Shown one piece after another: positions 1 to 9,274 of a stretch of 64,000 bases of DNA. Below the pieces are notes generated by a model. The model worked only from the letters and a program-made list of their open reading frames with translations, was not told the origin of the DNA and ran no database searches. The stretch spans positions 186,001 to 250,000 of the forward strand of contig NZ_JOFS01000005.1 of the NCBI RefSeq assembly GCF_000719285.1. Direction: 5' to 3'. This stretch comes from Streptomyces bicolor (GTDB lineage Bacteria; Actinomycetota; Actinomycetes; Streptomycetales; Streptomycetaceae). How positions within the stretch are numbered: position 1 is the stretch's first letter; every line of letters starts with the position of its first letter. The position numbers and the translations under genes were made by a program.

Positions 1-1
1 T

Positions 2-343
2 TCACGGCTGGGCATGGTCGGCATGTCCGGGCAGGTCCTGTACTCCGCCGCCAAGGGCGGCCTCATCATGCTCGCCAAGGGCGCGGCGATCGAATGGGCC
101 CCCCGCAACATCCGTGTCAACGTCGTCGCTCCGGGACTGACCGCCACCCCGGTCATCGCAGCGGCGTTCCAGCGCAGGCCCGATCCCGAGGGCTACCGCC
201 GCGAGCGCGAGAGCACGATCCCGCTCCAACGCCTCGCCACCCCTGAAGAGGTCGCTGACGCGGTGCTCTTCTTCGCGTCGTCGGAGTCGTCGTACGTGAC
301 CGGATCGGTTCTGACCGTCGACGGCGGATACACCGCTTTCTGA
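2..343 (+). CDS. SDR family oxidoreductase, C-terminal part (5' end outside window)
   Basis: Frame open from the first complete codon to a TGA at 341-343. The visible 113 residues hold the second half of a classical short-chain dehydrogenase: the active-site Y-x3-K (YSAAK, codons near 44-58), then RVNVVAPG (the cofactor-contacting PG region after the catalytic helix), a substrate-loop segment, a PEEVADAVLFFAS helix and the C-terminal VTGSVLTVDGGY. The Rossmann glycine motif lies upstream of the window. The substrate cannot be read from this part. It precedes a transporter operon by 580 bases, so it may belong to a different transcript. Confidence 0.9.
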   Translation, partial: SRLGMVGMSGQVLYSAAKGGLIMLAKGAAIEWAPRNIRVNVVAPGLTATPVIAAAFQRRPDPEGYRRERESTIPLQRLATPEEVADAVLFFASSESSYVTGSVLTVDGGYTAF

Positions 344-923
344 ACACCCCTGCCGGGCATCACCACCAGCAATGGGCTGAACGACCTGTTCTCCGTCTCG
401 CCTTCTGCCTCGGGCGACCGCTGACCGCATGACCGATCGAGCACGAGTCGAGCGGATGCCCCGATACGCCGCACTCGAACTGCGCCTCCACAGCGGCCAG
501 TGCCGACGACCGCATCCGAGCCACCCGGGCCACCTCGGCTCCAGCCGTGACGCGTCGCCAGTCTCCGCACACCGGGAACGGGCCACGCCCACGAGTACGT
601 GCCACACGCCGCTAGGCAAACGGCTCATCGACCGTGGCCGCGGCTACCAACTTCTCAAGCCCAACCGCCACCACCCTGCCGGTCACGCCTGCGACGGCTC
701 CGGCTTCCCCCACCGCCACTCACCCGGTCTTCCGGTCGGCGCCGCCCCCGACACAAGGTCGTCGGGAATTTCGATCCGCGGCGAACACGCGCCCAAAGCG
801 GCGACCGGCATCGCAAGCGGGCAATGCTTCCGTCCGCGTTGGTCGCCCCGCACCATCCCCCGCACCTGCGAGGTAAAGCCCCCGCACAGCTGGTCCCATG
901 CGTCCTGTACGAGGAGTATTGCC
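344..923. other. Intergenic region upstream of polyamine-type transporter
   Basis: 580 bases with no convincing gene. An open frame runs into the next gene from 429, but its conceptual product is proline/histidine/arginine-rich without recognisable domains. The next gene has a clear ribosome site (GAGGAG, 911-916) and a Tat-lipoprotein signal starting at 924, so the upstream part is a leader. The promoter of the transporter operon should lie here, but I could not pick a confident -35/-10 pair. Confidence 0.5.
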
Positions 924-2024
924 ATGAGTAATCCCCAGATCGGCCGTAGAGCGCTCCTGCGTGGAGCAGGCGGCCTTGCCGCCCTCGCCGCTCTTCCCTC
1001 CCTCTCCGCCTGTGGTACCGGCACCAGCCGCGCCTCGGCCGGCGGCGGTAAGGGCGGCAAGACGGTGGTCGTCCGTGACAGTGGCGGTTCCTATGGTGCG
1101 GCCCTTCAGAAGGCGATCTACACGCCGTTCACGCAGGAGACCGGCATCCAGGTGCAGGTGTTGAACCTGGACGACGCTCCGCTGCTGGCGCAGATCCAGC
1201 AGGGCCGGCCGCAGTGCGACCTGATCAACAACTCGATGATGTCCCACACCAAGTACGTCAAGCAGGACGCGCTGGAGAAGCTGGACCTCGACCGGATCAA
1301 GAGCGTGAAGAGCGCGAAGATCCCCGAGGCCCAGATCACCGACCACGCCGTCGGCCACGCCTTCTACGGCCAGTGCATCGGGTACCGGACCGATGCTTTC
1401 GGGGGTAAGAAGCCGGAGTCGTGGGCGGATTTCTGGGACACCAAGGCGTTCCAGGGCTCCCGTGCCATGGTCCATCCGGACGGTGATCTGCCGGAGTTGG
1501 AGTTCGCGCTGCTGGCCGACGGCGTGCCGATGGACAAGCTGTACCCGCTGGACGTGGAGCGCGCCTTCAAGGTGCTGACCCGGCTGCGGGGTGACATCAA
1601 GAAGTTCTGGGACAGCGGCCCGCTGCCCGGTGTGCTGCTGAGCCGCCAGGAAGTGACGATGTCCACCGTGTGGGACGGCCGGCTGGCTGATCTGCAGAAG
1701 CAGGGCGTTCCGGTGGAGCGGCAGCTGAACGGTATGCGCCGCCAGTTCTCGGGTTATGCCATCGCCAAGGGCGCGGCCAACGCGGACGCCGCGTACCAGC
1801 TGATGGACTTCTCGCTGCGGGCGGAGAGCCAGGCCAACCTGGTCAAGTTCTTCCCGTCGAACCCGTCCTCTCCGGTGGCTTACGCCAAGCTCACCGAGGA
1901 CGAGCGCAACGCGTCCGCGGGTGCGCCGCAGTACTACGACAAGGGTTTCGACGCGGACGTCGATTGGTGGCTGAAGAACGAATCGGCCGTCACCAAGCGC
2001 TGGTTGGAGTGGGCTCGTGGCTGA
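924..2024 (+). CDS. Polyamine-type ABC transporter substrate-binding lipoprotein (PotD-like)
   Basis: 366 aa. Tat-type lipoprotein signal: twin arginines R8-R9, hydrophobic stretch, lipobox L27-S-A-C30. The mature part resembles the spermidine/putrescine-binding (SBP_bac) family: VVVRDSGGSYGAAL opening, then a two-lobe fold with the conserved W/Y-rich middle. It would sit anchored outside the membrane and feed the two permeases downstream. Start ATG 924 is chosen because of GAGGAG at 911-916 and the complete signal peptide. The stop overlaps the ATPase start by 8 bases, so the genes form one operon. Nearby catabolic enzymes suggest an amine or amino-acid-derived ligand; this is inference. Confidence 0.9.
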   Translation: MSNPQIGRRALLRGAGGLAALAALPSLSACGTGTSRASAGGGKGGKTVVVRDSGGSYGAALQKAIYTPFTQETGIQVQVLNLDDAPLLAQIQQGRPQCDLINNSMMSHTKYVKQDALEKLDLDRIKSVKSAKIPEAQITDHAVGHAFYGQCIGYRTDAFGGKKPESWADFWDTKAFQGSRAMVHPDGDLPELEFALLADGVPMDKLYPLDVERAFKVLTRLRGDIKKFWDSGPLPGVLLSRQEVTMSTVWDGRLADLQKQGVPVERQLNGMRRQFSGYAIAKGAANADAAYQLMDFSLRAESQANLVKFFPSNPSSPVAYAKLTEDERNASAGAPQYYDKGFDADVDWWLKNESAVTKRWLEWARG

Positions 2025-3156
2025 TTTCGGTATCGCCGCACCGTCCGTCAAGGTGGCCGACGGTAAGTCGGCCACGGCGACCGGCAAGTCGCTGTCGGTG
2101 GTGGCCCTGCGCAAGACTTACGGCGGTGTCGTCGCTGTCGACGAGGCGTCGATGGAGATTGAGGCGGGGGAGTTCGTCACTTTCCTGGGCTCTTCGGGGT
2201 CGGGCAAGACCACGACGTTGATGATGATCGCCGGGTTCTGCGAACCCGACTCCGGCACGATCACCGTCGGGGACCGCGACGTGACGCGGCTGGCGCCGCA
2301 GAAGCGGGGTCTCGGTTTCGTCTTCCAGCAGTACCTGCTCTTCCCGCACATGACGGTCAGTGAGAACGTCGCCTTCCCGCTCATCCTGCGCGGAGTGGCG
2401 AAGAACGAGATTCGCCGTCGGGTGGGGGAGACGCTGGAGATCGCGGGCCTGTCCGGGTTCGGCGGCCGTAAGCCGCGCGAGCTGTCCGGTGGTCAGCAGC
2501 AGCGGGTCGCCCTGTGCCGGGCGCTGGTCTACCGCCCGCCGGTCATCCTCATGGACGAGCCGCTGGGCGCCCTGGACAAGAAGCTGCGTGACCAGCTCCA
2601 GGTCGAGATCAAGACCATCCAGCAGGAACTCGGCCTGACCGTCATCTATGTGACGCACGATCAGGAAGAAGCGCTGGTCATGTCGGACCGCATCGCGGTC
2701 ATGCGCAATGGGCTGATCGAGCAGTTCGACAGCCCCCGGGAGCTGTTCGAGCGGCCGAGGACCCCGTTCGTGGCGGACTTCCTCGGCGCGGCCAACTTCC
2801 TGCCCGGCCGCATCGAGCAGCACGACGGCGAGCACACCCTGGTCCGCCTGGACAACTCCGGCGGCCTGATCACAGCGCGCCGCCACCAGCTGGCCGCCAA
2901 CACCCCGGTCAAGGTGGCTGTGCAGCCGGGACGGCTGCGGGCCTGCGCCGCCGACGACGGGTTCTGTACCGGCACGGTGGAGACCGCCACCTATGTGGGC
3001 ACGCTGGTCCGCGCCGGGGTGCGGATCGACGGTGGTGACGGGCCGCTGGTGCGCCTGGAAGTCCCGGCCGGCCGGGGCCCCGTGGCCGGCGAGCGGGTCG
3101 GGATCACCGCTGACCCCGAGGACGTCAACCTCTTCGCCGACGAACAGGCAGGGTGA
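2017..3156 (+). CDS. ABC transporter ATP-binding protein, polyamine type (PotA-like)
   Basis: 379 aa starting at GTG 2017, overlapping the binding-protein gene by 8 bases. Walker A GSSGSGKTT at residues 58-66, signature LSGGQQQR from residue 156, Walker B VILMDEP around 176-182, then the H-loop in VTHDQEEA. The C-terminal 120 residues form the TOBE/OB domain typical of PotA/MalK importers. About 25 residues precede the usual start of the domain, a modest N-terminal extension. It energises uptake through the two permeases that follow. A 72-base stretch of this gene (2089-2160) is about 86% identical to a fragment at 9275-9346. Confidence 0.95.
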   Translation: MADFGIAAPSVKVADGKSATATGKSLSVVALRKTYGGVVAVDEASMEIEAGEFVTFLGSSGSGKTTTLMMIAGFCEPDSGTITVGDRDVTRLAPQKRGLGFVFQQYLLFPHMTVSENVAFPLILRGVAKNEIRRRVGETLEIAGLSGFGGRKPRELSGGQQQRVALCRALVYRPPVILMDEPLGALDKKLRDQLQVEIKTIQQELGLTVIYVTHDQEEALVMSDRIAVMRNGLIEQFDSPRELFERPRTPFVADFLGAANFLPGRIEQHDGEHTLVRLDNSGGLITARRHQLAANTPVKVAVQPGRLRACAADDGFCTGTVETATYVGTLVRAGVRIDGGDGPLVRLEVPAGRGPVAGERVGITADPEDVNLFADEQAG

Positions 3157-3159
3157 GCC

Positions 3160-4056
3160 ATGGCTGCCACCCTCACCGCCAACGCTCCCGCCCGTCCGCG
3201 CAAGCTCCTGGCTTCACGCCGGACGCGGGTGGGGATCGTGTACGCGCTGCCGGTCGTCGTGTATCTGCTGGTGCTGTTCGTCTACCCGATCTTCAGCACC
3301 CTGCTCCTCAGCCTGAAGGACGCCGACGGCTCGTTCACCCTGCACTGGTACGCCGATGCCCTCACCGGCGTGAACCTGTCGGTGCTGATCACCACGCTCA
3401 GGATCTCCGCCGAGACCGCCGTGCTGAGCCTGGTCTTCGGGTTCGTCCTGGCCCAGGCCATCACCCGGCTCAGGCCGGTGTGGGCGGGCCTGGCGATGCT
3501 GGTCGTGGTCGTCCCGCACTTCGTCAGCGCCCTGGTACGCACCTACGGTTGGATCATCATGCTCGGCGACAAGGGCCTGGTGAACGAGACCCTGACCGCC
3601 ATGTCGGTCCCCGGCGCACCGTTCCAGCTGCTCTACAACGAGTTGGGTGTGGTCATCGGCACCACCTCGATGATGCTGCCCTACACGGTGCTGCTGCTGT
3701 ACGGGGTGATGCGCGGCGTGGACCGCCGCCTGCTCGCGGCCGCGGCCAGCATGGGCGCGGGTCGCGTGACCATCTTCTGCCGCATCTACCTGCCACTGGT
3801 CGGCCCCGGCCTGGCCAGTGCCGGACTGCTCAGCTTCATTCTGTCGCTGGGCTACTACATCACCCCGGCCCTGATGGGCGGACCCAAGCAGACGATGATC
3901 GCCACTCTGATCAACCAGCAGGTGACCAAGGAGAACCAGTGGAACGGGGCGGCCGCGCAAGGAGTCATCCTGCTGCTGCTCACCCTCGCCGGACTGCTGC
4001 TGGTCAAGCTTGTCAGCTCCCTGGGCGCCAGCCGTAAGAAGAGGAGCGCGTCATGA
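3160..4056 (+). CDS. ABC transporter permease, PotB-like
   Basis: 298 aa integral membrane protein, with a first membrane segment near residues 25-47 and about six in total. The cytoplasmic EAA-type coupling loop is seen as AAASMGAGRVTIFCRIYLPL, which contacts the ATPase. It starts 3 bases after the ATPase stop and overlaps the next permease by ATGA. Order (binding protein, ATPase, permease, permease) matches type I polyamine importers. Substrate unproven. Confidence 0.93.
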   Translation: MAATLTANAPARPRKLLASRRTRVGIVYALPVVVYLLVLFVYPIFSTLLLSLKDADGSFTLHWYADALTGVNLSVLITTLRISAETAVLSLVFGFVLAQAITRLRPVWAGLAMLVVVVPHFVSALVRTYGWIIMLGDKGLVNETLTAMSVPGAPFQLLYNELGVVIGTTSMMLPYTVLLLYGVMRGVDRRLLAAAASMGAGRVTIFCRIYLPLVGPGLASAGLLSFILSLGYYITPALMGGPKQTMIATLINQQVTKENQWNGAAAQGVILLLLTLAGLLLVKLVSSLGASRKKRSAS

Positions 4057-4919
4057 TGGAGCTGCGCAAGTCCCTCGCCGGGCGGATCGCCCTGACGGCC
4101 ATCGCCACCGTGATCCTGCTGTTCCTGGCGCTGCCGATCGTCGTCATCCTCGTCACCTCCTTCAGCAACAACGCCTTCGCCGCCTTCCCGCCCGAGGCGT
4201 GGACGCTGAACTGGTACAAGGCCCTGTTCGCCGACGGCAGCAAATGGCCCGCCGCGCTCTCCCTGAGCGCCCTGGTCGCCGCCATGAGCACCGTCTTCTC
4301 CCTCATCATCGGCGTCACCGCGGCAACCGCCCTGGTCCGCAGCGAGCTCCCGCTGCGCTCGGCGGTCTTCGCCCTGGTCCTCGGACCGCTGGTCATCCCG
4401 CAGATCGTCACCGCACTCGGCCTGTTCCTCCTCTTCGAACCCGCCGCGATGCTCGGCAGCCCCATCGCCATCGCGCTCGGCCACACCGTGCTGGCCTCAC
4501 CGATCGCGGTGCTGATCCTGATCGCGACCCTGCGTGGCATCGACGAACGCCTCGAGGACGCCGCCGCCAGCATGGGCGCCGGCCGCCTGACGATCGCCAG
4601 GAAGATCACCTTCCCTCTGGCCGCGCCGGGCATGATCGCGGCGGCGATCTTCTCCTTCATCACCAGCTTCGACGAGTTCTACATCTCCCAGTTCCTCTCC
4701 TCCGTCGACACCGTCACCCTCCCGGTGCAGGTCTACAACTCGCTCACCTTCGAGATCGACCCCAGCGTGACCGCGGTCAGCGCGATCCTCATCGCCTTCG
4801 CGATCCTCGCCCTGGGACTGGTCGCCCTGGTGCGCTGGCTCGGCTCCGGACGCCAGGAATCCCTGCTCTCCGTCGAGAACACGGTCGGCGTCGCCAACCC
4901 CGGAGGCGAAGCCGTATGA
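4053..4919 (+). CDS. ABC transporter permease, PotC-like
   Basis: 288 aa, about six membrane segments, coupling loop DAAASMGAGRLTIARKITFP. It is the second half of the heterodimeric translocation channel with the preceding permease. Start ATG 4053 overlaps the upstream stop (ATGA); a second ATG at 4056-4058 is out of frame. Ribosome site GAGGAG at 4041-4046. Translational coupling along the whole transporter operon is evident. Confidence 0.93.
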   Translation: MMELRKSLAGRIALTAIATVILLFLALPIVVILVTSFSNNAFAAFPPEAWTLNWYKALFADGSKWPAALSLSALVAAMSTVFSLIIGVTAATALVRSELPLRSAVFALVLGPLVIPQIVTALGLFLLFEPAAMLGSPIAIALGHTVLASPIAVLILIATLRGIDERLEDAAASMGAGRLTIARKITFPLAAPGMIAAAIFSFITSFDEFYISQFLSSVDTVTLPVQVYNSLTFEIDPSVTAVSAILIAFAILALGLVALVRWLGSGRQESLLSVENTVGVANPGGEAV

Positions 4920-4987
4920 CCACCGCCGCCGCCACCGATCGTGCTCCCTCACCACACCATCCTGCGATCAGCGAAAGAGCCACGCGC

Positions 4988-6472
4988 ATGACTGACACGC
5001 TCACCGCTCCCTCATGGCAGTCGGCAGTACTCGAATCCGTCCCCCGTGGCTTCCTGGCCCACGACTGGCAACCCGCCACCGGCGGGCGCACCTTCGAGGT
5101 GCGCAACCCCTCGACCGAAGAAGTCATCATCACCGTGGCCGACTGCGGCCCACAGGACGCGTTGAGCGCACTGGACGCGGCGGCCGCGGCCGCCGACCAG
5201 TGGGCTCTCACCAGCCCCCGGGACCGCGCGAGAGTCCTGCACCGGCTCACCGACGCCCTGACCGAACATCGTGAGCGTCTGGCCCGGATCATCACCCTGG
5301 AGATCGGCAAGACGATCACCGAAGCCCGGGGCGAGGTCGACTACGCCGCAGCATATTTCCGCTGGTACGCCGAGGAGGCCGTCCGCCCGCACGCGCGCAG
5401 CACTCCCTCCCCGGACGGCCAGAGTCACATCGTCACCGTCGCCGAACCGGTCGGGCCCTGCCTGCTGATCACACCGTGGAACGTGCCGCTGGCCATGGCC
5501 GCACGCAAGGTCGCCGCCGCCCTGGCCGCAGGCTGCACCGCCCTGCTCAAGCCTGCCGCGCTCACCCCGCTGTCCTCCCTGGTTCTCGGAGAGCTGGCCC
5601 GTGAGGCCGGCGCGCCCGCGGGTGTCCTGACCGTGATCACCAGCAGTGATGCGGCAGCAGTCAGTACGGCGCTGCTGGCCGACCCCCGGCTGCGCAAGCT
5701 GTCCTTCACCGGGTCCACCCCGGTCGGCAGGCTGCTGCTTCAGCAAGCCGGTGCACGGGTGCTGCGCACCTCTATGGAGCTGGGCGGCAACGCGCCGTTC
5801 CTGGTCTTCGACGACGCCGACCTCGACCTCGCTGTCCGCGAAGCGATGATCGCGAAGATGCGGCTGGGCGGCCAGTCCTGCGTGGGCGCCAACCGCTTCC
5901 TGGTCCAGGAGGGAATCGCCGACGCGTTCGCCGTTGCCCTGGCCGAACGCATGGCGGCGATTCGGGTTGGCCCCCCGGACCGGGAGGACACCGAGCTCGG
6001 TCCGCTGGCCGACCACCGGGCGGTGGACAAGGTCCGCCACCTCGTCGAGGAGGCCGTGGCCCGTGGTGCCGTCCTCATCGGCAAGGCGGACATCCCTGAC
6101 GGGCCGGGCCACTACGCCGCCCCCACCGTGCTGGACCATGTTCCCGCCGACGCCGCGATCATGCGCGAGGAGGTCTTCGGACCTGTCGCCGCCATCCACC
6201 GGTTCTCCACTGAGGCCGAGGCCATGGCGGTGGCCAACAACACCGAGCACGGCCTCGCGTCGTACGTGATGACGTCGCACATCGACCGCGCCCGCCGGGT
6301 CGCCGCCCGTCTCCAGGCCGGCATGGTCGGCATCAACCGCGGCATGGTCTCCGAGGTCGCGGCGCCCTTCGGTGGAGTCAAGCAGTCCGGTCTGGGCCGC
6401 GAAGGCGGGCCGGAGGGCCTCCACGAGTACCAGCAGCTCAAGTACCTGTCCATGCCCGGCTTTCACACCTGA
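4988..6472 (+). CDS. NAD(P)-dependent aldehyde dehydrogenase (succinate-semialdehyde dehydrogenase type)
   Basis: 494 aa, full length for the ALDH superfamily. Cofactor region TPWNVPLAMAARKVAAAL; general base in MELGGN (Glu at codon 5777); nucleophile in GGQSCVGANR (Cys at codon 5879), 34 residues later as usual. C-terminal ANNTEHGLASYV and PFGGVKQSGLGREGG match GabD-like enzymes. It would oxidise an aldehyde from amine breakdown to the acid. Start: an in-frame ATG at 4916 overlaps the permease stop and has GGAGG upstream, giving 24 more residues. That stretch has poor third-position GC and no ALDH homology, so I prefer ATG 4988. Either way it belongs to the transporter operon. Confidence 0.9.
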   Translation: MTDTLTAPSWQSAVLESVPRGFLAHDWQPATGGRTFEVRNPSTEEVIITVADCGPQDALSALDAAAAAADQWALTSPRDRARVLHRLTDALTEHRERLARIITLEIGKTITEARGEVDYAAAYFRWYAEEAVRPHARSTPSPDGQSHIVTVAEPVGPCLLITPWNVPLAMAARKVAAALAAGCTALLKPAALTPLSSLVLGELAREAGAPAGVLTVITSSDAAAVSTALLADPRLRKLSFTGSTPVGRLLLQQAGARVLRTSMELGGNAPFLVFDDADLDLAVREAMIAKMRLGGQSCVGANRFLVQEGIADAFAVALAERMAAIRVGPPDREDTELGPLADHRAVDKVRHLVEEAVARGAVLIGKADIPDGPGHYAAPTVLDHVPADAAIMREEVFGPVAAIHRFSTEAEAMAVANNTEHGLASYVMTSHIDRARRVAARLQAGMVGINRGMVSEVAAPFGGVKQSGLGREGGPEGLHEYQQLKYLSMPGFHT

Positions 6473-6609
6473 GCAAGCCGGACACACGGGTGACGGGCGT
6501 GCACGTGACCGCGTGTCAGGTTCTGGGCTGACGGTACGAGAGCTGCGCGTGACGGAGCCTCCGTGTTCATGCCGCACCTGCCGATCGGCCGCACTATGCG
6601 GCGACGGAC

Positions 6610-6957
6610 ATGGGCGCCACCACCTACCTCGAAGTCGTCAGCACCCACCGGGACCAGGCCCTTGCCTCAGTACGGGCGGCCACGGAACTCGGCGTCGACT
6701 GGCTGATGGGCGGCACCTGGATCGAGGAGACCCTCAACCTCCTGCACGGCACATCCATCGGCTACCTGCCCTTCGCCGGAGAACCCCTGGGGCACCCCAC
6801 CCGCCTCGCCGGCTCCATCACCAGCACCGACCAGGTACAGGCGCTCGCATCAGCCGGAGCCGACGCCTTCACCATCGGATCCGCCGCTTTAGACGGCTCC
6901 CCGCGGCCCCACGCCGGCGCCCTCCGGTCCCAACTGGCCCCCGAGATGAGTCTGTAG
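6610..6957 (+). pseudogene. Fragment of a TIM-barrel (HisA/GlpP-like) protein
   Basis: 115 codons with good codon bias, readable in frame back to a stop at about 6558. It contains TELGVDWLMGGTWIEE and, near the end, ASAGADAFTIGSAALDG. The latter is the glycine-rich phosphate-binding ending of a (beta/alpha)8 barrel. The first half of a barrel is missing, and the middle is too short to link the two motifs: after GHPTRLAGSI the sequence jumps to the terminal strand. I read it as a remnant with N-terminal loss and an internal deletion. Function unknown. Confidence 0.5.
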
Positions 6958-7038
6958 CGAGAACCGCCCCCGGAAACCCAGAAGGAAGGCGGCGCGGAGC
7001 GCGCCGTGCGTGCGGGAGCGGTCACCGCTTCTGACCTA

Positions 7039-7067
7039 TTGACTCCCTCCGAAGCCGCTGCCATTCT
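7039..7067 (+). promoter_or_regulatory. Candidate promoter of the amine oxidase gene
   Basis: TTGACT (7039-7044), 17-base spacer, CATTCT (7062-7067). It lies in the 300-base gap between the barrel fragment and the GTG start at 7257. A short direct repeat ATACCA follows at about 7079-7098. Pattern only; weak -10. Confidence 0.3.
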
Positions 7068-7256
7068 CTGTGCCAAATACCAGCATGGCATACCACAATG
7101 CGGCACGAGGGAGCTGTCTGAAGGTCCGGGTGGATCCCCGACCCCGGGACGAATGCGAGCGTTGGGGCCCCAAGGGTGCGCCCCTTCCAAGTCGCCACCC
7201 AGCATCCTCACGCTCGGGGCCCAGCTTGCGGCCCGGCGATACGAAAGGAAAGTCCT

Positions 7257-8396
7257 GTGTCAGCTGCCAGGAAGCGCGTCGCGGTGGTCGGCGTCGGAAC
7301 GATGGGCAGCCAGGCCGCTTGGCGGCTGGCGGCCCGGGGCGCCGAGGTCGTTGGATACGACCGGTTCGCGCCCGGCCACGACCGCAGCGCCGCAGGCGGC
7401 GAGACCCGGGTCTTCCGCAGTGTGCAGACCCACGACGGCCGCTATGTGCCGCTCGTCCGGCACGCCGACGCCCTCTGGAAGCAGTTGCAGTCGGAGACCG
7501 GGCGGGAACTGCGCCGCCTGACCGGAGCCCTGGTCATGGGGCCGGCCGACGACCCCGAGATACGAACCGTCATGGACGGCATCGCCGAGCACGGCCTCGA
7601 CCACGAGGTGATCGGCACCGAGGCGATGGCCAAGCGTTTCCCGCAGTTCCGCGTCGACGACGGCGACTTGGTGGTCCTCGACTCCCACGCGGGGTTCGTC
7701 CGCCCCGAGCTGACGGTCCAGACCGCGGCCCGGCGTGCCGAGGAGTTGGGGGCCCGGATCCGCCGCTACACGCCGGTGCGGGAAGTCATTCCCATCGCCG
7801 GGGGAGGCGTGGAGATCCGGACCGACACCGACACCGAGCGCTTCGACGCCGCGGTCGTCACGCCGGGCCCCTGGGTGGGCGACCTCTTGCCCGACCTGCC
7901 GTGGGAAGTGAGCGTCTACCGCGCGATCAGCGCCTGGTTTTTGCCCCACGGGGACCACCCGGCAGACGCCGAGCGTCCCGCCTTCATCCGCTGCGGCGAC
8001 CTCCCCTTCTACGGCATCCCGTCCTCGGACGGCCTGACCGTCAAGCTGGGCCTGCCCCAGCCGCACCACAAGCCCGTGGACGACCCCAACCGCCTGAACC
8101 GGACCGTCGCACCGGAAGAACTGGAGACCTTCACCACAGCGGTGCGACGCCACCTGCCCGGCCTGAACCCCGACCCGGTGCGCCTGTCCGTCTTCATGGA
8201 GGGCTACACCGACAGCACCCGCCCGCTGGTCGGCCCCGTGCCCGACGCCGAGAACATCGTCCTGCTGGCCGGCTTCTCCGGCCAGGGCTTCAAGATCTCG
8301 CCCGCCATGGGCGACATCGCCGCGGACCTCGCCCTGGAGGGCCGCACCCCTCAGCCGATCGACTTCATCACCACAAACGGCCGCACCGAGGCCTGA
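7257..8396 (+). CDS. FAD-dependent amine oxidase, sarcosine/N-methyl-tryptophan oxidase family
   Basis: 379 aa from GTG 7257, preceded by GAAAGGAA; an upstream in-frame ATG at 7176 lacks both a ribosome site and homology. N-terminal dinucleotide fold VVGVGTMGS (G12-x-G14-x2-G17), acidic tip near EVVGYD, FAD contact RVFRSVQTHDGRYVPL, and a C-terminal FAD motif AGFSGQGFKISPAMG. The fold and length match monomeric sarcosine oxidase (DAO family). These enzymes oxidise secondary amino acids to imine with release of hydrogen peroxide. The C-[LM]-Y-T segment that binds FAD covalently in MSOX and MTOX is not present; the matching region reads SVFMEGYTDSTRPLVG, so the flavin is probably non-covalent or the substrate differs. 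The next coding sequence starts 18 bases on. Confidence 0.88.
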   Translation: MSAARKRVAVVGVGTMGSQAAWRLAARGAEVVGYDRFAPGHDRSAAGGETRVFRSVQTHDGRYVPLVRHADALWKQLQSETGRELRRLTGALVMGPADDPEIRTVMDGIAEHGLDHEVIGTEAMAKRFPQFRVDDGDLVVLDSHAGFVRPELTVQTAARRAEELGARIRRYTPVREVIPIAGGGVEIRTDTDTERFDAAVVTPGPWVGDLLPDLPWEVSVYRAISAWFLPHGDHPADAERPAFIRCGDLPFYGIPSSDGLTVKLGLPQPHHKPVDDPNRLNRTVAPEELETFTTAVRRHLPGLNPDPVRLSVFMEGYTDSTRPLVGPVPDAENIVLLAGFSGQGFKISPAMGDIAADLALEGRTPQPIDFITTNGRTEA

Positions 8397-8414
8397 GCAC
8401 GAACGAGGAAAGCC

Positions 8415-9228
8415 ATGACCCTGACCGTCGGCGCGCTGCGGGCCGATCCCGGCCGGAAGACCCGCGGGAACCTGCCCGCCGACCTCGGCACCACGACAGT
8501 GGAGGTGCCTCTGATCCTCGTCAACGGCTCCCGTCCCGGCCCCAGGGTCGTGATCACCGGTGGTGTCCACGGTGGTGAGTTCATCGGCGTCGACGCCGCC
8601 ACCCGCCTGGCCGGGCTGCTGGAACCGGAAGAGGTGGCCGGCCAGGTGGTGATCTGCCCGGTGGCCAATCCGCCGGCCGTCTACGGCGGCAGGCTCAACA
8701 TCTCTCGTCGGATACCGACTGACCTCCGACGGCGAACTGGGCGCGAAGATAAAGGGAATGGCCCACGCGGTCGGATACGAGCGGGTCATCTTCGGCACCA
8801 GCCCGGCCGGCGGCAACAGCCATGGCGCCGCGAACCGGCGGGGGATCCCCGCGATCCTCGTCGAGACCGGCCAACTCGGCGACCGGGACCCGGCCGCCGT
8901 ACGCAGGCTCCTCGACGGCCTGTACCGGCTCCTGCACCACCTCGGCGTCATCGAGTCGCCGCAGCGCCTCGCACCGGTGACCGTGCAGCCGCGCGACTGG
9001 ATCTGGACGGGCGAGGTCGAATCTCCGGCCGCCGGCCTCTGGTACCCCGACGCGGTGACAGGCGACGAGGTGACCGAGGGGCAGACCATCGGCCGCATCA
9101 TCGACCCGGCCGACGGCGCCGAACACAAGGTCTCCGCCGTCTCCACCGGAACGATCATCTACAACATGAACGGGCTGACCGTGCGCCCCGGCACGCACCT
9201 CGCCGCCATCGCCGCCCCCCACGACTGA
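8415..9228 (+). pseudogene. Aspartoacylase/succinylglutamate desuccinylase-type deacylase, internal deletion with frameshift
   Basis: Starts at ATG 8415 after GAGGAAAG. The first ~95 codons read VVITGGVHGGEFIGVDAA, with the H-G-G-E zinc ligands of the AstE/AspA (M14-like) family. At about 8705 this frame turns to arginine-rich nonsense while the next frame continues the same protein: LGAKIKGMAHAVGYERVIFG, EVESPAAGLWYP and GTIIYNMNGLTVRPG, ending at 9228. Together the parts make about 270 residues where the family has about 330. The missing segment is the one carrying the third zinc ligand (DLHSG-type). This is an internal deletion of roughly 180 bases plus a frame change, so the enzyme is inactive unless the assembly is wrong. 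The family includes DoeB (N-acetyl-diaminobutyrate deacetylase) of ectoine breakdown. Confidence 0.8.
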
Positions 9229-9274
9229 CGGGCCTCATGCCCGAACGCGGAACCGCCCATCTCACTGAGCCGGC

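Noticed and set aside
429..923. N-terminal extension of the PotD-like gene
   Set aside because: Extension has no homology and would bury the Tat signal; GAGGAG precedes ATG 924.
720..2114. Long minus-strand open frame (464 codons) opposite the PotD-like gene
   Set aside because: Low-complexity, Arg/Leu/His-rich product with no domain; the opposite strand has a complete lipoprotein. Antisense open frames are expected in GC-rich codon-biased DNA.
5012..6577. 521-codon minus-strand frame opposite the aldehyde dehydrogenase
   Set aside because: Mirror of the ALDH codon bias; the plus strand has all ALDH catalytic motifs.
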